Positions 48,101 through 61,177 of a stretch of DNA of 64,000 nucleotides are shown piece by piece. A program made the position numbers and the translations under genes. The stretch is from Rotaria sordida (Eukaryota > Rotifera > Eurotatoria > Philodinida > Philodinidae). The notes below the pieces were generated by a model, which was not told where the DNA came from, searched no databases, and saw only the letters and a program-made list of their open reading frames with translations. Location of the stretch: the NCBI GenBank assembly GCA_905250125.1, contig CAJNOL010000174.1, positions 62,001-126,000 on the forward strand, written 5' to 3'. Position 1 is the first letter of the stretch; each line of letters starts with the position of its first letter.

Positions 48101-49509
48101 AAACTTTATGCCGAACTATGTAAAAAAAAAAATCATGCGGATCTTTGGTAAATCTAACAAACGTACCACCATAATATTATGGTACTCAGTGTATTTTTTT
48201 TTTTGTATGTTTTTTGTTAGCTTTCATTCGATCGATTTGATGCTTCGTAAAAAGAAAAAAGATTTACTATTTATTCCGTTACGAAGTCTACACTTTTTCT
48301 ACGCATATGCATAATTAGTTGGTTCTTTTTTATCAAAATGTTTGCTGGAGATAATGAGAATCAATGAAACCTTTTTTTTTTTAAATAACTTTCCTACAAT
48401 GATTGATCATTCAATGGCTTCATGTGATTGCATGCAAAAGTCCAATTGTTCTTGTATACCTTATTGCCAAAGCTGAAAGCGACAAAACTCTTCTATGGAT
48501 TCATTAAAGACATTTTCTTTTTCAAGTATACTTCAAATCGAATCATTGGCTATTTTAATCAAATAGTCATCTTGTTTCGTTTTACTTTTTTTTTTGAACT
48601 TTGGATAGTATTCCATACTATCAAATAGATAAAATCCTTTAATTTCAAAATTCATTGTTTCATAAGCAGTTTATAGGTCAACTTCGAAATATTAGAAGAA
48701 CAAGAAAAAGGATATTGTGTATAGTTTTCTTTACTAAATGAAATTCTTTTATCTAGAATTCTCTATCAGTCGAGACCCGGCAAATTACGAAAAAAAAAAA
48801 ATTTAAACAGTTTTAAGATAAACTATTTCCTATTAAAACTAAAAATCTATCATTTTTATTTTAGTTATTAGAAAATTATATGTGAAAAAATGTGATGAAT
48901 TAATTTATGAAATCGACGATCAAATGAAAATTTATATGAACTCAACTTCAAAAAAAAAAAACTTCTTCTCGTTGATTTCAGATATTTTCTTTTTTATTAA
49001 GAAAATTCAATATAAATGATATTGAATATAAACATTATTGGAAAAAATTTATGATCCAATCAAAGATTAAAAAACAAAAACATATTTTAGATGATGTTCA
49101 ACATGCATTTGAATTATTTTTGTTTTTTTTTTTTTTTGAAAGAAATGTTTTATTTGTTTTTTACTATTAGATCTATTCTTTTTTTTTTCAAAACTTTGAT
49201 TTTAATCTACATAATTTTTATGATAAGAATGTAAAGGGATTTGGAAGTATTGTTCGTATGGTACTAGAGTAAAATTCCTTTTATCAATGCTAAATTTACA
49301 TGATTTTTGCTTCCGTTATCATCGTCACAACAAAATATTTGTTTGTTTAACTTGGGTCTAAAAATTTTAAAAAATAAAAGATTATCGAAATATAAAGAGA
49401 GTTTAATTGAAAATCGAATTAGTTATGCAGAACTTGGATCTATAATCTTGAAATATATGTATAAATAAGATTCTTTTTTTGTATATACTTATATTATTTG
49501 TTATTTTAG
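48101..49509 (+). pseudogene. Possible decayed 3' exons of the coiled-coil gene
   Basis: Coding-like but broken segments on the plus strand: 48101-48139 (KLYAELCKKKNHADL), about 48879-48955 (KLYVKKCDELIYEIDDQMKI) and about 49006-49125 (EYKHYWKKFMIQSKIKKQKH then LDDVQHAFELFL). They carry stops, T-runs and no clean splice phase between them. The rest of this stretch is AT-rich filler up to the acceptor TTATTTTAG directly before the PSMD5 start. The segments could instead be relics of an unrelated gene. Confidence 0.4.
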
Positions 49510-51465
49510 ATGCAAAATAGTGATTTACTTCGTCTTTTCGAAGATCTATTGATCAAATCGAAAAATGTCGAATATATTGAATTACTCGAACGTATTCATA
49601 TTCAATTATCAAATATATCATCATCAATTCAATTTGAACAAGTTCATCAACATATTCCATGGTCAAATTTATTTAATTTACTTCGATCAAATAAAAATGA
49701 TGAAATTGAACGTCTTCTATGTGCAATAATGGAACATTTTATAAATAATCTATCTATTGAACAAATAATGACTGATTTTTCTCCATTATTAAATACTGGT
49801 CTTGAAAATCAAACAGGATTATCTCAACGAGGAAAACTTTTATGTTTAAAAGCATTTGAAAAATTAACACATTGTACAATAACTGAATGTTTTTTTATTA
49901 TACAAAATTTATTTCAATATTCGCATATAAATTCACTTTTACATCTTTTTCTTGATAGTGATGAACAAATTTTATGGTTAAAATCAAAAGAAATTCTTGA
50001 ACAAATGATTCATACAGTTAGTCGTATTGATGATAAACAAATATTACAAAATTATTTACATGAACATTATTTTCATGATATTAATCGACAAATTTTACTT
50101 TCATCAAATAAATTAAATGAAATCGTTAAATTACGTTTATATGAATATTTAATTGATTTATGTTTAATTGATCCACGTATTTATGAACATATTACAGAAG
50201 AACAACATTTATTGGATCAATTTTTATATGATTGTACACATAGTGATACAGATATATTATATTTAATGAATTGTTTAGAATTATTAACTGTATTAACACA
50301 AAAATCTCATACATTGAATTATTTACAAAATAAAACAAATGTTATTGATCATTATTTACATTTATTATTATCAACAAATGATGAAAATAATTTATATGAT
50401 TTAATTAAACCAGGTTTAATTAAATTTTTTGGTTGTTATTTACGTAATTATCTTGTTTTACTTGAAAAAAATATATCAAATAATCAACAAAATCAATTAA
50501 TCAAACGATTTTTACCTATTCTTTTTGATATTCTTCTTCAATCTGATCCAAATCCTTATATTATTATCGGATTAGGTAAGGTCAAATCGATTTCATCAAT
50601 CAAAAATATTATTGATAATTTTGAGAAATAACTAGATCGAAAAATCAAGATCATAGCGACTAACTTCAGGTAGAAATAAAATATCTTTACAATTTTTCTC
50701 TTCGTTCATTCGACTGTTCTGAGTATTTTTAAGAACTCATCGAGATAGAATAATGAATACATTTTTTTTTCTCAAAATTCGAGATTATTTAAATATTTAT
50801 TTTTGAAAAATTTTCTTAATTGTCTAGATACAATTGGATTTATTGGTAAAACATTGAATGGAAAAGAATATATTCTTTCAAATATTAAATTCAGTGATTT
50901 TATTGGAAAATTAGTTCAAATGATACATTCATCTCAATCTGATATTCGGTAAAACTTTCGAAAAAATAATAACAAAGAAATTTTATTATTATTCTTTTCT
51001 TATTTTAGTATTCGTTGTCTTATTTGTCTTGCTGATTTATTTCATATATCAAAATATAATAGTTCATCATCAAATGCTTGGACTCTTACAGAACAAATTT
51101 ATCGTTTATGTAATCGAGGATTTTCTATTTTACCAATTATTATTCAAATAGCTAAACAACCATTTATTGATTTACGTCTTGCTGCTTATCGATGTTTATT
51201 TGAATTAACACGATCACCATGGGCATTACATGCTATGAATGCTGAACCGGGTTTTATTGAATTTCTTCTTAATCGTTCAACAGAAAAAGATAAAGAAGGA
51301 AAAGAAGTAAAATTTTCTATAATTCAATCGATTTGTGAAAATGGTGAAGAAGCAAAATTAGCAATTGGAAATGTTAATTATTTAAAGTTTAGACGTTATA
51401 TTAATGAAGGAATTTTTTATGTTGAACCCGAAGCTAATGTTGCTTTTGATGGATCAAATGAATAA
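49510..51465 (+). CDS. PSMD5: PSMD5 (S5b), proteasome assembly chaperone
   Basis: Three exons, 49510..50575, 50828..50948 and 51009..51465; 1644 nt, 547 residues (human 504). PSMD5 is a HEAT/armadillo-type chaperone that helps build the 19S regulatory particle base and binds the Rpt ring. Most of the protein is helical-repeat sequence. The C-terminal block is diagnostic: FIDLRLAAYRCLFELTRSPW, NAEPGFIEFLLNRSTEKDKE, GKEVKFSIIQSICENG, GNVNYLKFRRYINEGIFYVE. The ATG directly follows TTATTTTAG, so the mRNA probably begins with a cis- or trans-splice junction at the start codon. COPS4 starts 91 bp after its stop on the same strand. Confidence 0.92.
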
Positions 51466-51556
51466 TATATCTTCTTTTTTTTTTTTTTGTTTTTCTTTCT
51501 AATTTTATTGTTAAAAACAAAATAAACAAGTTATCATGTTTTATTTCAGATATTTT

Positions 51557-54482
51557 ATGGCTAATATATCTGAACAACTTCAACAAGCAGTCAATAAAGG
51601 TCTTTCGCATAAAGAACTTGTTGACAAGTGAGTCATTTCATTTTCAATAGTTTAATAAATCTTAAATTAAATATCAGTTGACTTTGGAAAAAGAAACCGA
51701 TTTTCTTTTTTTCAAACTATTACATTTCACTTTGAAATATCTATAAATGATAATTATTGATTAATATTGAAATTCTTGATAATGTTAAACGTTTTTGAAG
51801 AAAGTAGAACGATTTATGATTATATTTATATTTTCTTTTCATATAAAATCATAATTATATGCTTCGATTTTGCTTGAGATCTATAATTGTAATTCAAAAT
51901 TTTATATTTTGTTCTTTATCAAATAGATGATGTGTAATTATTTATGATAAATACTAAATTATGTTTGTTTAACGATTTATATTTTACTACTCTTAATAAG
52001 CGAAAAATTATTTGACAAATTTTCTTTTCTTTTTTTGAGATTTTACTATTAAATGTAATCATTATTTTATTTTTCTCTTTAGATTCAAATCAATTCTCGA
52101 TGAAATTATCAAAGATCCAAAACAAACACAAATAATGGATAATTTAAAAAAATTTCTGGATGCTGGTTTGTATTTATATAAATATTTCATTTTATATTAT
52201 TGCTTTTGTATTTAGTTGTGGATGATAAAATTGTTCTTGTTGCATCACGTCAATTATTAACAGATTTATGTACATCATATTTAACTCATCTAACTCAATC
52301 ATCACCTGAACAAGCAAAAGAACTTGCATTATATGCACTTGAACGTATTGCTGCTCGAGCTATATCATTTGAAGATCAAGTTGGACTTTATAGAAATTTT
52401 CTTGCTGATATTTATGAACGTGAAGAAAATTGGCGTGAAGCAGCTAAAGTTCTTTGTGGTGCACCATTAGAATCAGCTCAAAAGTATTTAGAAGCTTTTT
52501 ATTGGTTTTTTTTTTATTTGAATATTTTTGATAATTATTATTAGACCTTTATCATCGGATTATAAATTAAAAACTTATTTACGTATTGCACGACTTTATC
52601 TTGAAGATGATGATCCAGTTCAAGCAGAAGTTTTTATCAATCGAGCATCACTCTTACAAAATGAAACACGAGATGAAGAATTACAAATTCTTTATCGAGT
52701 ATGAAATTCTTTTTTTTGAAGAAATCTATTAAAGAAAAAAGGATTTTTTGATTTGATTGAGAAAAATTTATCATGTCTGATAGGATTTTGATAACAAGGA
52801 ATTTTTCGTATACAAGGACGTATCGGCTTCCGTGGATGAATTTCAAATATTTAACAAAATATGACGAAATATTTTAAGTAAACAGAACAAATCGTTTTTC
52901 TAAAATTATCTTACTTCGGACGTAAACTCATAGATAACACGAACCTTATGCTACAAGTTTTTTTTTTAGAATTAATAATCAGTCAAAAAGCATTTCATGG
53001 CTGTTTTTTAATTAATTTCTTATTGATAAAAGATAGAAACCTGCAATGAGATGAGTTCAAATCGGAATTAAAACGAATGAATTCAAAAATAGTCACATTT
53101 GTAAGTGTCTAATCATATATAATCCTCTGAAATGACTCATTTTTAAAAAAAAAAAAGAATTCATGATACGTATCAAATAACAACATAACTACGGAAAAAA
53201 AAATCTAATTTTGATATCATTCTTCAAGATGAATGAGTCATTTTTAAACTATTCTACATCTCTACAATGAAATAACTTGGCTCAAATTTAACGATATCAG
53301 TGTTATAATCAGGAACTGAATCAGCTTTTCCCGTAATTGATTCAATATCGACTCTTATTTCATTTTCTTTGAAATAAGCATCAGTACAAATAATTAAATA
53401 CAATAAAAAGAATAATTCTTACATAATCTTTCGAAATTTTGATTTTTTATTTGATAAATAATCATGACACAAAAAAAATACAAACAAATATTTTCGTTTT
53501 TATTTATTTTTTTTTCATTCAGGCATGTTATGCTCGTATTCTTGATTATAAACGAAAATTTGTCGAAGCTGCACAACGTTACAATGAGTTATCACTTAAA
53601 TCAATTGTTAGTGGTGAAGAACGTATGAAAGCTTTAGATAATGCATTAATTTGTGCTATATTGGCACCAGCTGGTCCTCATCGATCGAGAATGTTAGGCA
53701 CATTATTTAAAGATGAACGATCTCAACGATCACCTGCTTATTCAATGTTAAATAAAATGTATAGAGAATATGTTTTTCTTTTTTGTGCATACATAACATT
53801 CTTGAAAATATTTTTAGGTATTTAGATCGAATTATAAGTCCACATGATGCAAAACAATTTGAAAGTCTTCTAACTGAACATCAAAAAGCAACAACACCTG
53901 ATGGTAAAATTATTCTATAAAGACTTGTTGATCAACGACTGGTTTCTTTTGTCTTTTATAGGTTATACAATTCTTCAACGAGCTGTTATCGAACATAATC
54001 TTGTTGCAGTAAGCAAAATATACACAAATATAACATTTGCTGAATTAGGTGGTCTTCTAGGAATTCCAAGTGAAAAAGTAAAATCAATTAAATTAGAATT
54101 TTCAAAATAAATTCTTTTAATTTTAGTCAGAAAAAATTGCATCACAAATGATTTCTGAAGGACGTCTAAGTGGTTTCGTTGATCAAATTGAATCTGTTCT
54201 TCATTTTCAAGGTTAAATAAAAATAATTTTAACGAAACCAAAAAAAAAATGATGTGTTTTTTTATAGCTAGTGAACAACTTGCTCAATGGGATCGTCGTA
54301 TTGAATCATTTTGTGTGCAAGTTAATCAAGTACTTGATAAAATTCAAGCTGTTCATCCCGATTGGTGCCAAAAAACGATGGCATTAGTTGAAGCTAAAAT
54401 CAATGCAGCAACGAATGACGATGATGATATTCCTATGGCTGAAACAAATACAACAACTGTTAAACCAATGGATGTTTCTTAA
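51557..54482 (+). CDS. COPS4: COP9 signalosome subunit 4
   Basis: Nine exons: 51557..51627, 52083..52165, 52216..52483, 52545..52698, 53523..53758, 53818..53903, 53962..54077, 54127..54211 and 54268..54482; 1314 nt, 437 residues (human 406). CSN4 is a PCI-domain subunit of the COP9 signalosome, which removes NEDD8 from cullins. Conserved blocks include [117 protein letters not shown] and [20 protein letters not shown]. The C-terminal tail is longer than usual and acidic ([10 protein letters not shown]). TTTATTTCAG lies eight bases before the ATG. Introns 1 and 4 are 455 and 824 bp; the others are short. Confidence 0.95.
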
Positions 54483-55101
54483 CTAGTATTATTCGACGAA
54501 TATTGACTGTTCCTTTTTTTTTCTCTTATGTTCTTTTCTTTTCTTTTTGTTTTATTTTATACATAAATCCAGAGATTATGAAAGAAAAAAAAAAAGGTAA
54601 TTTGAGATGCATACATATGTACTTACATATATTTATTTATTTATGATGATACTTTAAAAAAAAGAAAGAAAATGTCAGAACAATATTTCAATTGAAAATC
54701 CATCTTATTGAATTTAGTATTTCTTTCAGTTACCATTTGGATATTGATTGCAAAATAATGAATACATTACTTCAACTAACATCAGTTGACTATTAAGAGT
54801 ATAACTCATTCTGAGTTGTTGTTTTTTTTTTCTTCTTTCTTCCATTCTGCATCCATTTTCGTTCTGTATCAGTTCTGTGTTTTTTTTTCGACTGCCTTCT
54901 CTCGCTCTTTTTTTTTCTTCTTATAGGTGGTGCGTCAGTTTCATAATATAGAGAGAACGAGAACTATGTTTTTCTATTTGTTGTCGTTTGAAGACAAAGA
55001 ACAACGACAAGATTGAACTTTTGTCCGATTTGACTTTTTCTATTGCTCGATTGTATTTTTGTATGTATATGTCAAGACAAAAGAACTAATCCATATATAG
55101 C
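54483..55101. other. Intergenic, COPS4 3' flank and phosphatase upstream region
   Basis: Pyrimidine-rich patches (54830-54930) and AT tracts; it probably holds the COPS4 polyadenylation site and the promoter of the phosphatase gene. No exon or RNA gene seen. Confidence 0.5.
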
Positions 55102-58100
55102 ATGGAGGGAAAAAATGGAGACAACGGAAAAATAAGAGAAAGCGAACGATTGACAATACAACAAAATAAAAGCTATACTCGTCGACCATTGTCAAATCGT
55201 ACGAGTGACAATTATCAAGTGAGTCGTAGTATTTATTTCTATCTTATTGTTTTTCTATATTTAAACATTTATTTAAATAAAGCTTAATAATAATAATAAT
55301 AATAATAATAATAGTCGACGTAGTAGTATAGCAGTGTCATTACCCGATGATAAACAGCATTATCAACCACTTAATAATCGTCGATCTGAACGTATTCAAT
55401 CACCGATGAATACATCATCAGTACAACAATATATTTCTAATCCTTCTCTTAATGATCAACAAGAAAAAAATCATCATTATCAACAACAACAACAAACAAC
55501 AAATGATGAAGAAACATCAACATATTCATTTCGACATGTAACAAAAAAATTACAACATGCTAAATCACATGGTGAACTTTATCAACCTTCAGCTCCATTA
55601 CCACTTCCACCAATGACAAAAATAAATAATGATGAAAATGAAATAAAATATCAACAAAAACAATCATCTGAATCACCACAATCATCAACATCAGTTAGAA
55701 CTCGAGCAGCAACAACAATTGTACCAATATTAACACGTCCAACAATAAATTTATCAGATGACCCATATAATTTATCATTACCATCATCAACAAATAAAAT
55801 TCCATTATGGAAAAGATTTAAAAAAATTATTGTATCAAATAAACGAAGTAAAGAAAATTCATCAATTAAAGTTCCAACATTACAATTTAATGAATTGTCA
55901 ACACATGAAACAAGTAAGATAGTTCACAGAAAATGTAATAGATGTTCGTTTTTTTTTTATATCAATTTCCAACAAGAGATATTTACGTCATAAGGACATT
56001 TTAACATCAGAGATAAGAATGGATGATATGCGAACACTGGTCTTTCTTTATCTGACAAATGATACTTTGTACCTGTTTTATTGTTAGAAATGAAAACTAA
56101 AGAAATAATTAAATATTTTCGTTTTTTTTTATTCAAATATGAAATCAATTATGAACATAAGAAAAAAAAACCTTGATTTTAATTAAAAAATTTCTTTTAA
56201 TTTTTATTGTAAAATCTACAAAATTTGATAAGATAACTTTTGAAAATGAATTATTTGAAGGTCATTATAAATGATTCAATCAATATCTATATTGTAAACA
56301 TTCTGTTTTTTGAATTGTTTTTTTTTGATACCTAGATTTTATCTTAAATTAATTTAAAAATTTTTATTTAATAGATCGAACAGTTCCCGATGGTGTTATT
56401 AATAATAATAATGATAATCTTTTACAAAATTCAATAAAATTAAATGAATTACGAACATGGCTTATTTCAAAAACATTTCCTGAACAACGTATTCGTGATG
56501 AATATGAAGTAAATTAATTGAAATATTATTTCGAAATTGTAATTTTATTTGTTTTTGTTTTTTATTCATTAGAAATTACCTACAGAACCTCTTCATCCTA
56601 AAACATTTGCATTTCGACCAGAAAATAAATTAAAAAATCGATTCAATCATATTGAACCATGTTTGTATACAAAATTTCATAATTCACAATAATAAACATA
56701 GAATATTATTTAGATGATCATTCTCGAGTTGTACTTAAACCTTTACCAAATGATCCATCAAGTGATTATATCAATGCATCCTATATAGATGGATATCGAG
56801 CAAGCAAATTATACATAGCTGCTCAAGGTTTGTTTGCTATCTAATTCATTTATCATCATCTGTGACCCTCATTTTAATTATAAAAGGACCATAGATCTCA
56901 ATATGGGAGGGAATGATGTGGGCTAGCATCTATCCATTTTTACTTCGCATTTGTGAAAATTTCAAAGTCTTGCTGAAAAATTGTTTACCAAATTTCAAAA
57001 GGTAGTTTTTCTCAGTCACTTTCTACTAAACAGATTGCCTCCGAGCAGAGATGGAAACGATTACTAGTCGATCTAAAATCTATACCGATACTGGAGTGAT
57101 GAATTATTGTACTATTTCATCTATGGATAGTAATCTTTGACATAGTCAACTTTCAAATCGGTTCTATATTCTTCTTCAATTGTCTGTCAAATTTTTAATC
57201 CCTTCTAACAATCGAGTGCCCTTAAAAAGAACATCTTTTTAATATATTCCGAAGCAATACAGATTTCGGTTGAAGATATAATAATTAATTAAATATAAAT
57301 TGAATTTTTCTAGCACCAACTGATACAACGTTATATGATTTTATTCGTATGATTTGGCAATTACGTATACAATCAATTATTATGGTTACTCGTCTATTTG
57401 AAGATGGAAAAGTAAAAAACAAATATTTTATTTTATGTCTAGATATTATTTTATTCTATTACCGTAGCATAAATGTATTCAATATTGGCCAGATGAAGGT
57501 GAAAAACGTGTTAATGATTTTAAAATTCGTATTGATAATGAAGAAAAATATGCTGATTATACAATACGTAAATTAATTATATATAATCAATCAGAGGTAT
57601 TTAATCTTTACTAATTGAAAATAAATTAATCCATATTTACAATTTATTGTTTTCATTGTATAAACATAATTCATTTAATCAAACAAATAGATTAACCTTT
57701 GTCGGAGATTAACATAGACATTATTTCATTTATCTATTAGAAGTTTTTGTTTTTGAAATAAGATGAGAATAATTGATTAAATAATTTCAATAATAAAAAA
57801 AAAAAACAAAACATATTTCTATTTATTTATTTTAGCCTTCAGATGTGTTACTAGTTAAACAGTATCATTTTTTATCATGGCCAGGTAATATTAATTGATG
57901 TCGTATTCTTCAATATCAAATATGAATATATATTTTAGATCATGGTTCTTTAGCTTTATCTACACCTTTATTAGATTTTCGACAGCGTTTTCGTGCTGAT
58001 TATAAACCACCAAATCCAATACTTGTTCATTGCAGGTTGAATTTTTATTATTTAATTGTACTTATTAGAAATTATTCTTTCTAGTGCTGGTGTTGGTCGA

Positions 58101-61100
58101 TCAGGTACATTTATTGCTCTAGATGCCTTATTAGAAAGAGCTAAATATCAAGATACTATTGATATACTTGAATTTACTCATCGAATGAGGTAAAAATTCT
58201 TCAACAAAATAAAATTTTCATATGATATCTTTCTTTTTTTTTTTAAAATCTCTAGAGAAAATCGAGTATATATGATACAAACAGTTGATCAATATGTATT
58301 TCTTTATCGTACATTAATTGAAGGAATTTTAACTATGGATGCAAGTATATCATTACAAGAATTTATGATGATAAGAAAATTACATATGGATGCTAAAAGT
58401 CAATATAAAGTAAGAATATATAAAAGTGAAAAAGAAAAAGAAATGTTTTCTTATTTTCATTAATAGCTTTTGGAACAATTACAGTCAACTATTGAATTTT
58501 CATATCAAGGTGCACTTGATCCAGCTAATATAAATAAAAATCGAGTTGAAACAATTCTTGCTCGTACGTTATAGTATTTATTTATTTAAATAATATTTAT
58601 AAAAAAAAACAAATATGTTTTTATTTTCAGCTGATAATAGTCGACCATATCTAATGACACAAGTTGATAAAGGAACTGATTATATCAATGCTGTATTTGT
58701 TAATGTAAATAGTTTGTTTTCTTTTCTTTTTTTTAGTAGAAAAATCTTAATTTCATATTCGCCAATGAATAAAATTGATTAGCATTTTGATTTAAAGCTT
58801 CTTAAGGATATCATAATATGAACTAATGAATTTTCTATAAATTAGAAGATAATACGAGTGAAAATTTCAATGATATCATATTTGTAACTTAAGTATGATT
58901 ATTTAAGTTATTAGAATTAATTTAATTAGAAATTTTTCGATAAATAGTTTTCAAGAAAAAAAGAAGAAATTCTTCGTTTTATTCCGAATAATCTATATTA
59001 GAATATAAAATCATAGTTAAAGTGCTATGTATTTTTCTGATCGTATTTATTTGTAATTTAGTAAAAATAAATTTTCTAAAATTAGAACCAGACAAAATTT
59101 CTTTCAAATATCGACAAAGCAAATTTATCCTATGAAATTTATAGGTTTCTATTATTTCAATGTAATTTTTATACAAATTTTGCACATATCCTTGTAATAA
59201 AGATGCATATACGTGTATTATATTTAATTCATCATTTACTTTCTGTGTTTTGTAAAGCTTCATGTTTATCAATTGAAGCACTTAAAGCATGAGTGAAGGG
59301 TTTGATATAATGGCTTAACATGTTTTATATATTTTTTATAAGAAGAAAAATGATGCTATTTCAGTGGGCTTTACCTCTTCGTTAACGGGTTTTTTTCCTT
59401 GTATAACTATTTTTTGCTGTGGGTGATAGTGTGGCATTATGAAATCATCAAACCAAACATTGCATGCTGGTTCAGCATATCATTTTCTTTTTTCATAAAA
59501 AAACAACTTTTGATAATTAAAATCTTGGAAAAATTATCCATTTTTTTTTGGTATTTTTTATCTGAAAGTGACTATGTTCTAAAAGTATATCGATTTTTTT
59601 TTGCGAACATTAAAATGATGGAATGTCTCGGTTAGTAATTTCATATCGTTTACAACAGAAAAATAGTGAAGCAAAACAAAAACTTAGCGGTAAAAACTAT
59701 GTTCTAGGTCCTTGAACCACAGTAATAGAGACTTAGTCCATGTATTAAACTAAAGAGCAAGTGTTTGATCGAGAACTTTTTTCTGATAAGCAGTACTCGT
59801 GTTAATATTCGTTTAATGTGATTTGTTTCCTAACGTCTTATTGCTTTTTTGCTAAAAATAAAAATGTCCAAGGTGTGGCTTACTCATATCATATTTTTAG
59901 GTCACCTCATAACACAAAAAAAGAACAGTTAAGCGGAAAAAAGATTAAACTTGTTGACATACAAGTTTGATACAAATCATTGTTTATTTCAGTTGATATG
60001 CAAGATTTTATTTTCGAAGTTCTTTTTGCGTAATAGATGTTCAATAAGAATGGTGATAATGAAGAAATTGATTCACTTTAAATATTTCTAATTATATTCA
60101 AAAGAAAAAAATAATTTTCTCATTATATATTAATCAAGTCTGTAAAAGAGAATAAAATGAGATGAATCTATTCGATTTTTTTTTTCAATTTAATTCGAAT
60201 ATTTATTTTTATTTTATTTATAGTCTTATCGACAAACACCCAATTATATTGTTACACAATATCCATTACCTCATACATGCATTGATTTTTGGCGTCTTGT
60301 CTATGATCATAATGTATCAATAATAATGTTATTGGAATCTATATTGCGTGATTCAGTAAGAGATATTGATTGGTTAATAGTTCTATATTTAATTCAAAAT
60401 ATTATTTAGAAAACTATTTATTATTGGCCTACAGGTATCGGACAAGTAATACCTTATGGACCATTTGAAATAGTTATGATTTCACAAAAAGAAGATGATC
60501 AATTAATTGAACGAGTTTTTGATGTGAAATATATAAATAAAAATGCATTTGTATGTATTTTTCATATAGATTATTTTCTTTATTAGTTTTAATATGTTTT
60601 AAATATTAGTCTACTACTGATCGAATAAGAACAATACGTCAATTTCAAATAAAAGATAATTTACATTTATTATTTGTTGTAAAACGGTTTTTAAAAGAAA
60701 TGCGTACATTTAATGGACAAAATGTTATTCTTCAATGTTTGTAAGTTAAACTAATTTTGTTTGTTTTAAAAATCTTTTCTTCATGTTTTTTTTCAATTAA
60801 CAAAATAAAATTCTATTAAGAAATGGTGCAACATGGTCTGGTTATTTTGCTGCTCTATGTAATTCCATTGATAAAATGTTAACAGAACAAATTGTTGATC
60901 CATTTAAAATTGTCCGTCTCCTTCGTTCTACTCGACCACAATTTATTGATCAAGTAAGTGTTGTTTTTTTCTTTATTAATAATTATATAAATAAAAATCT
61001 TACTGTTCATTTATTATTCAGGATCAATATGAAAATTTATTTGTATCAATTCGTGATTATGTACAACAGTACATGACTGCAACATTAGCACAACGTCCAA

Positions 61101-61177
61101 TTGAAAACTCTTTTTATGTAGACACATCTGGAGATTATCAATCCACTGCAACTAATCGAAATGTACAACGATTATAA
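55102..61177 (+). CDS. Tandem-domain protein tyrosine phosphatase, no visible membrane segment
   Basis: Eighteen exons: 55102..55218, 55283..55913, 56375..56508, 56573..56660, 56714..56827, 57314..57411, 57468..57596, 57836..57884, 57939..58035, 58085..58189, 58256..58409, 58467..58563, 58631..58704, 60224..60355, 60410..60550, 60610..60740, 60821..60953 and 61022..61177; 2580 nt, 859 residues. The first 270 or so residues are disordered, with a run of nine Asn, many Gln/Ser and no signal peptide or membrane helix. D1 is complete: [36 protein letters not shown] and the active site [13 protein letters not shown] (Cys about 485). D2 keeps the fold ([39 protein letters not shown]), but its loop reads QCLNGATWSG: the Cys remains and the essential Arg is Trp. 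This is the receptor-PTP plan of active D1 and inactive D2, apparently without the receptor part. Confidence 0.92.
55286..55312. repeat. Coding (AAT)9 run, poly-Asn in the phosphatase
   Basis: Nine consecutive AAT codons directly after the second-exon acceptor. In frame with exon 1 only if the acceptor AAAG at 55279-55282 is used; using the later TAG at 55312-55314 breaks the frame. Confidence 0.75.
58705..60223 (+). other. 1.5-kb intron of the phosphatase gene
   Basis: By far the longest intron of this gene, splitting D2. It contains only AT-rich sequence and chance open frames (58979-59281 on the minus strand, 59399-59635 on the plus strand). I could not define an element in it. Confidence 0.6.

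Noticed and set aside
53120-53265. Repeated word ATGACTCATTTTTAAA / ATGAGTCATTTTTAAA in a COPS4 intron
   Set aside because: Only about 17 bases in direct orientation in AT-rich sequence; no larger element could be defined.
55957-56148. 63-residue minus-strand frame
   Set aside because: Lies in intron 2 of the phosphatase gene and has no homology or splice context.
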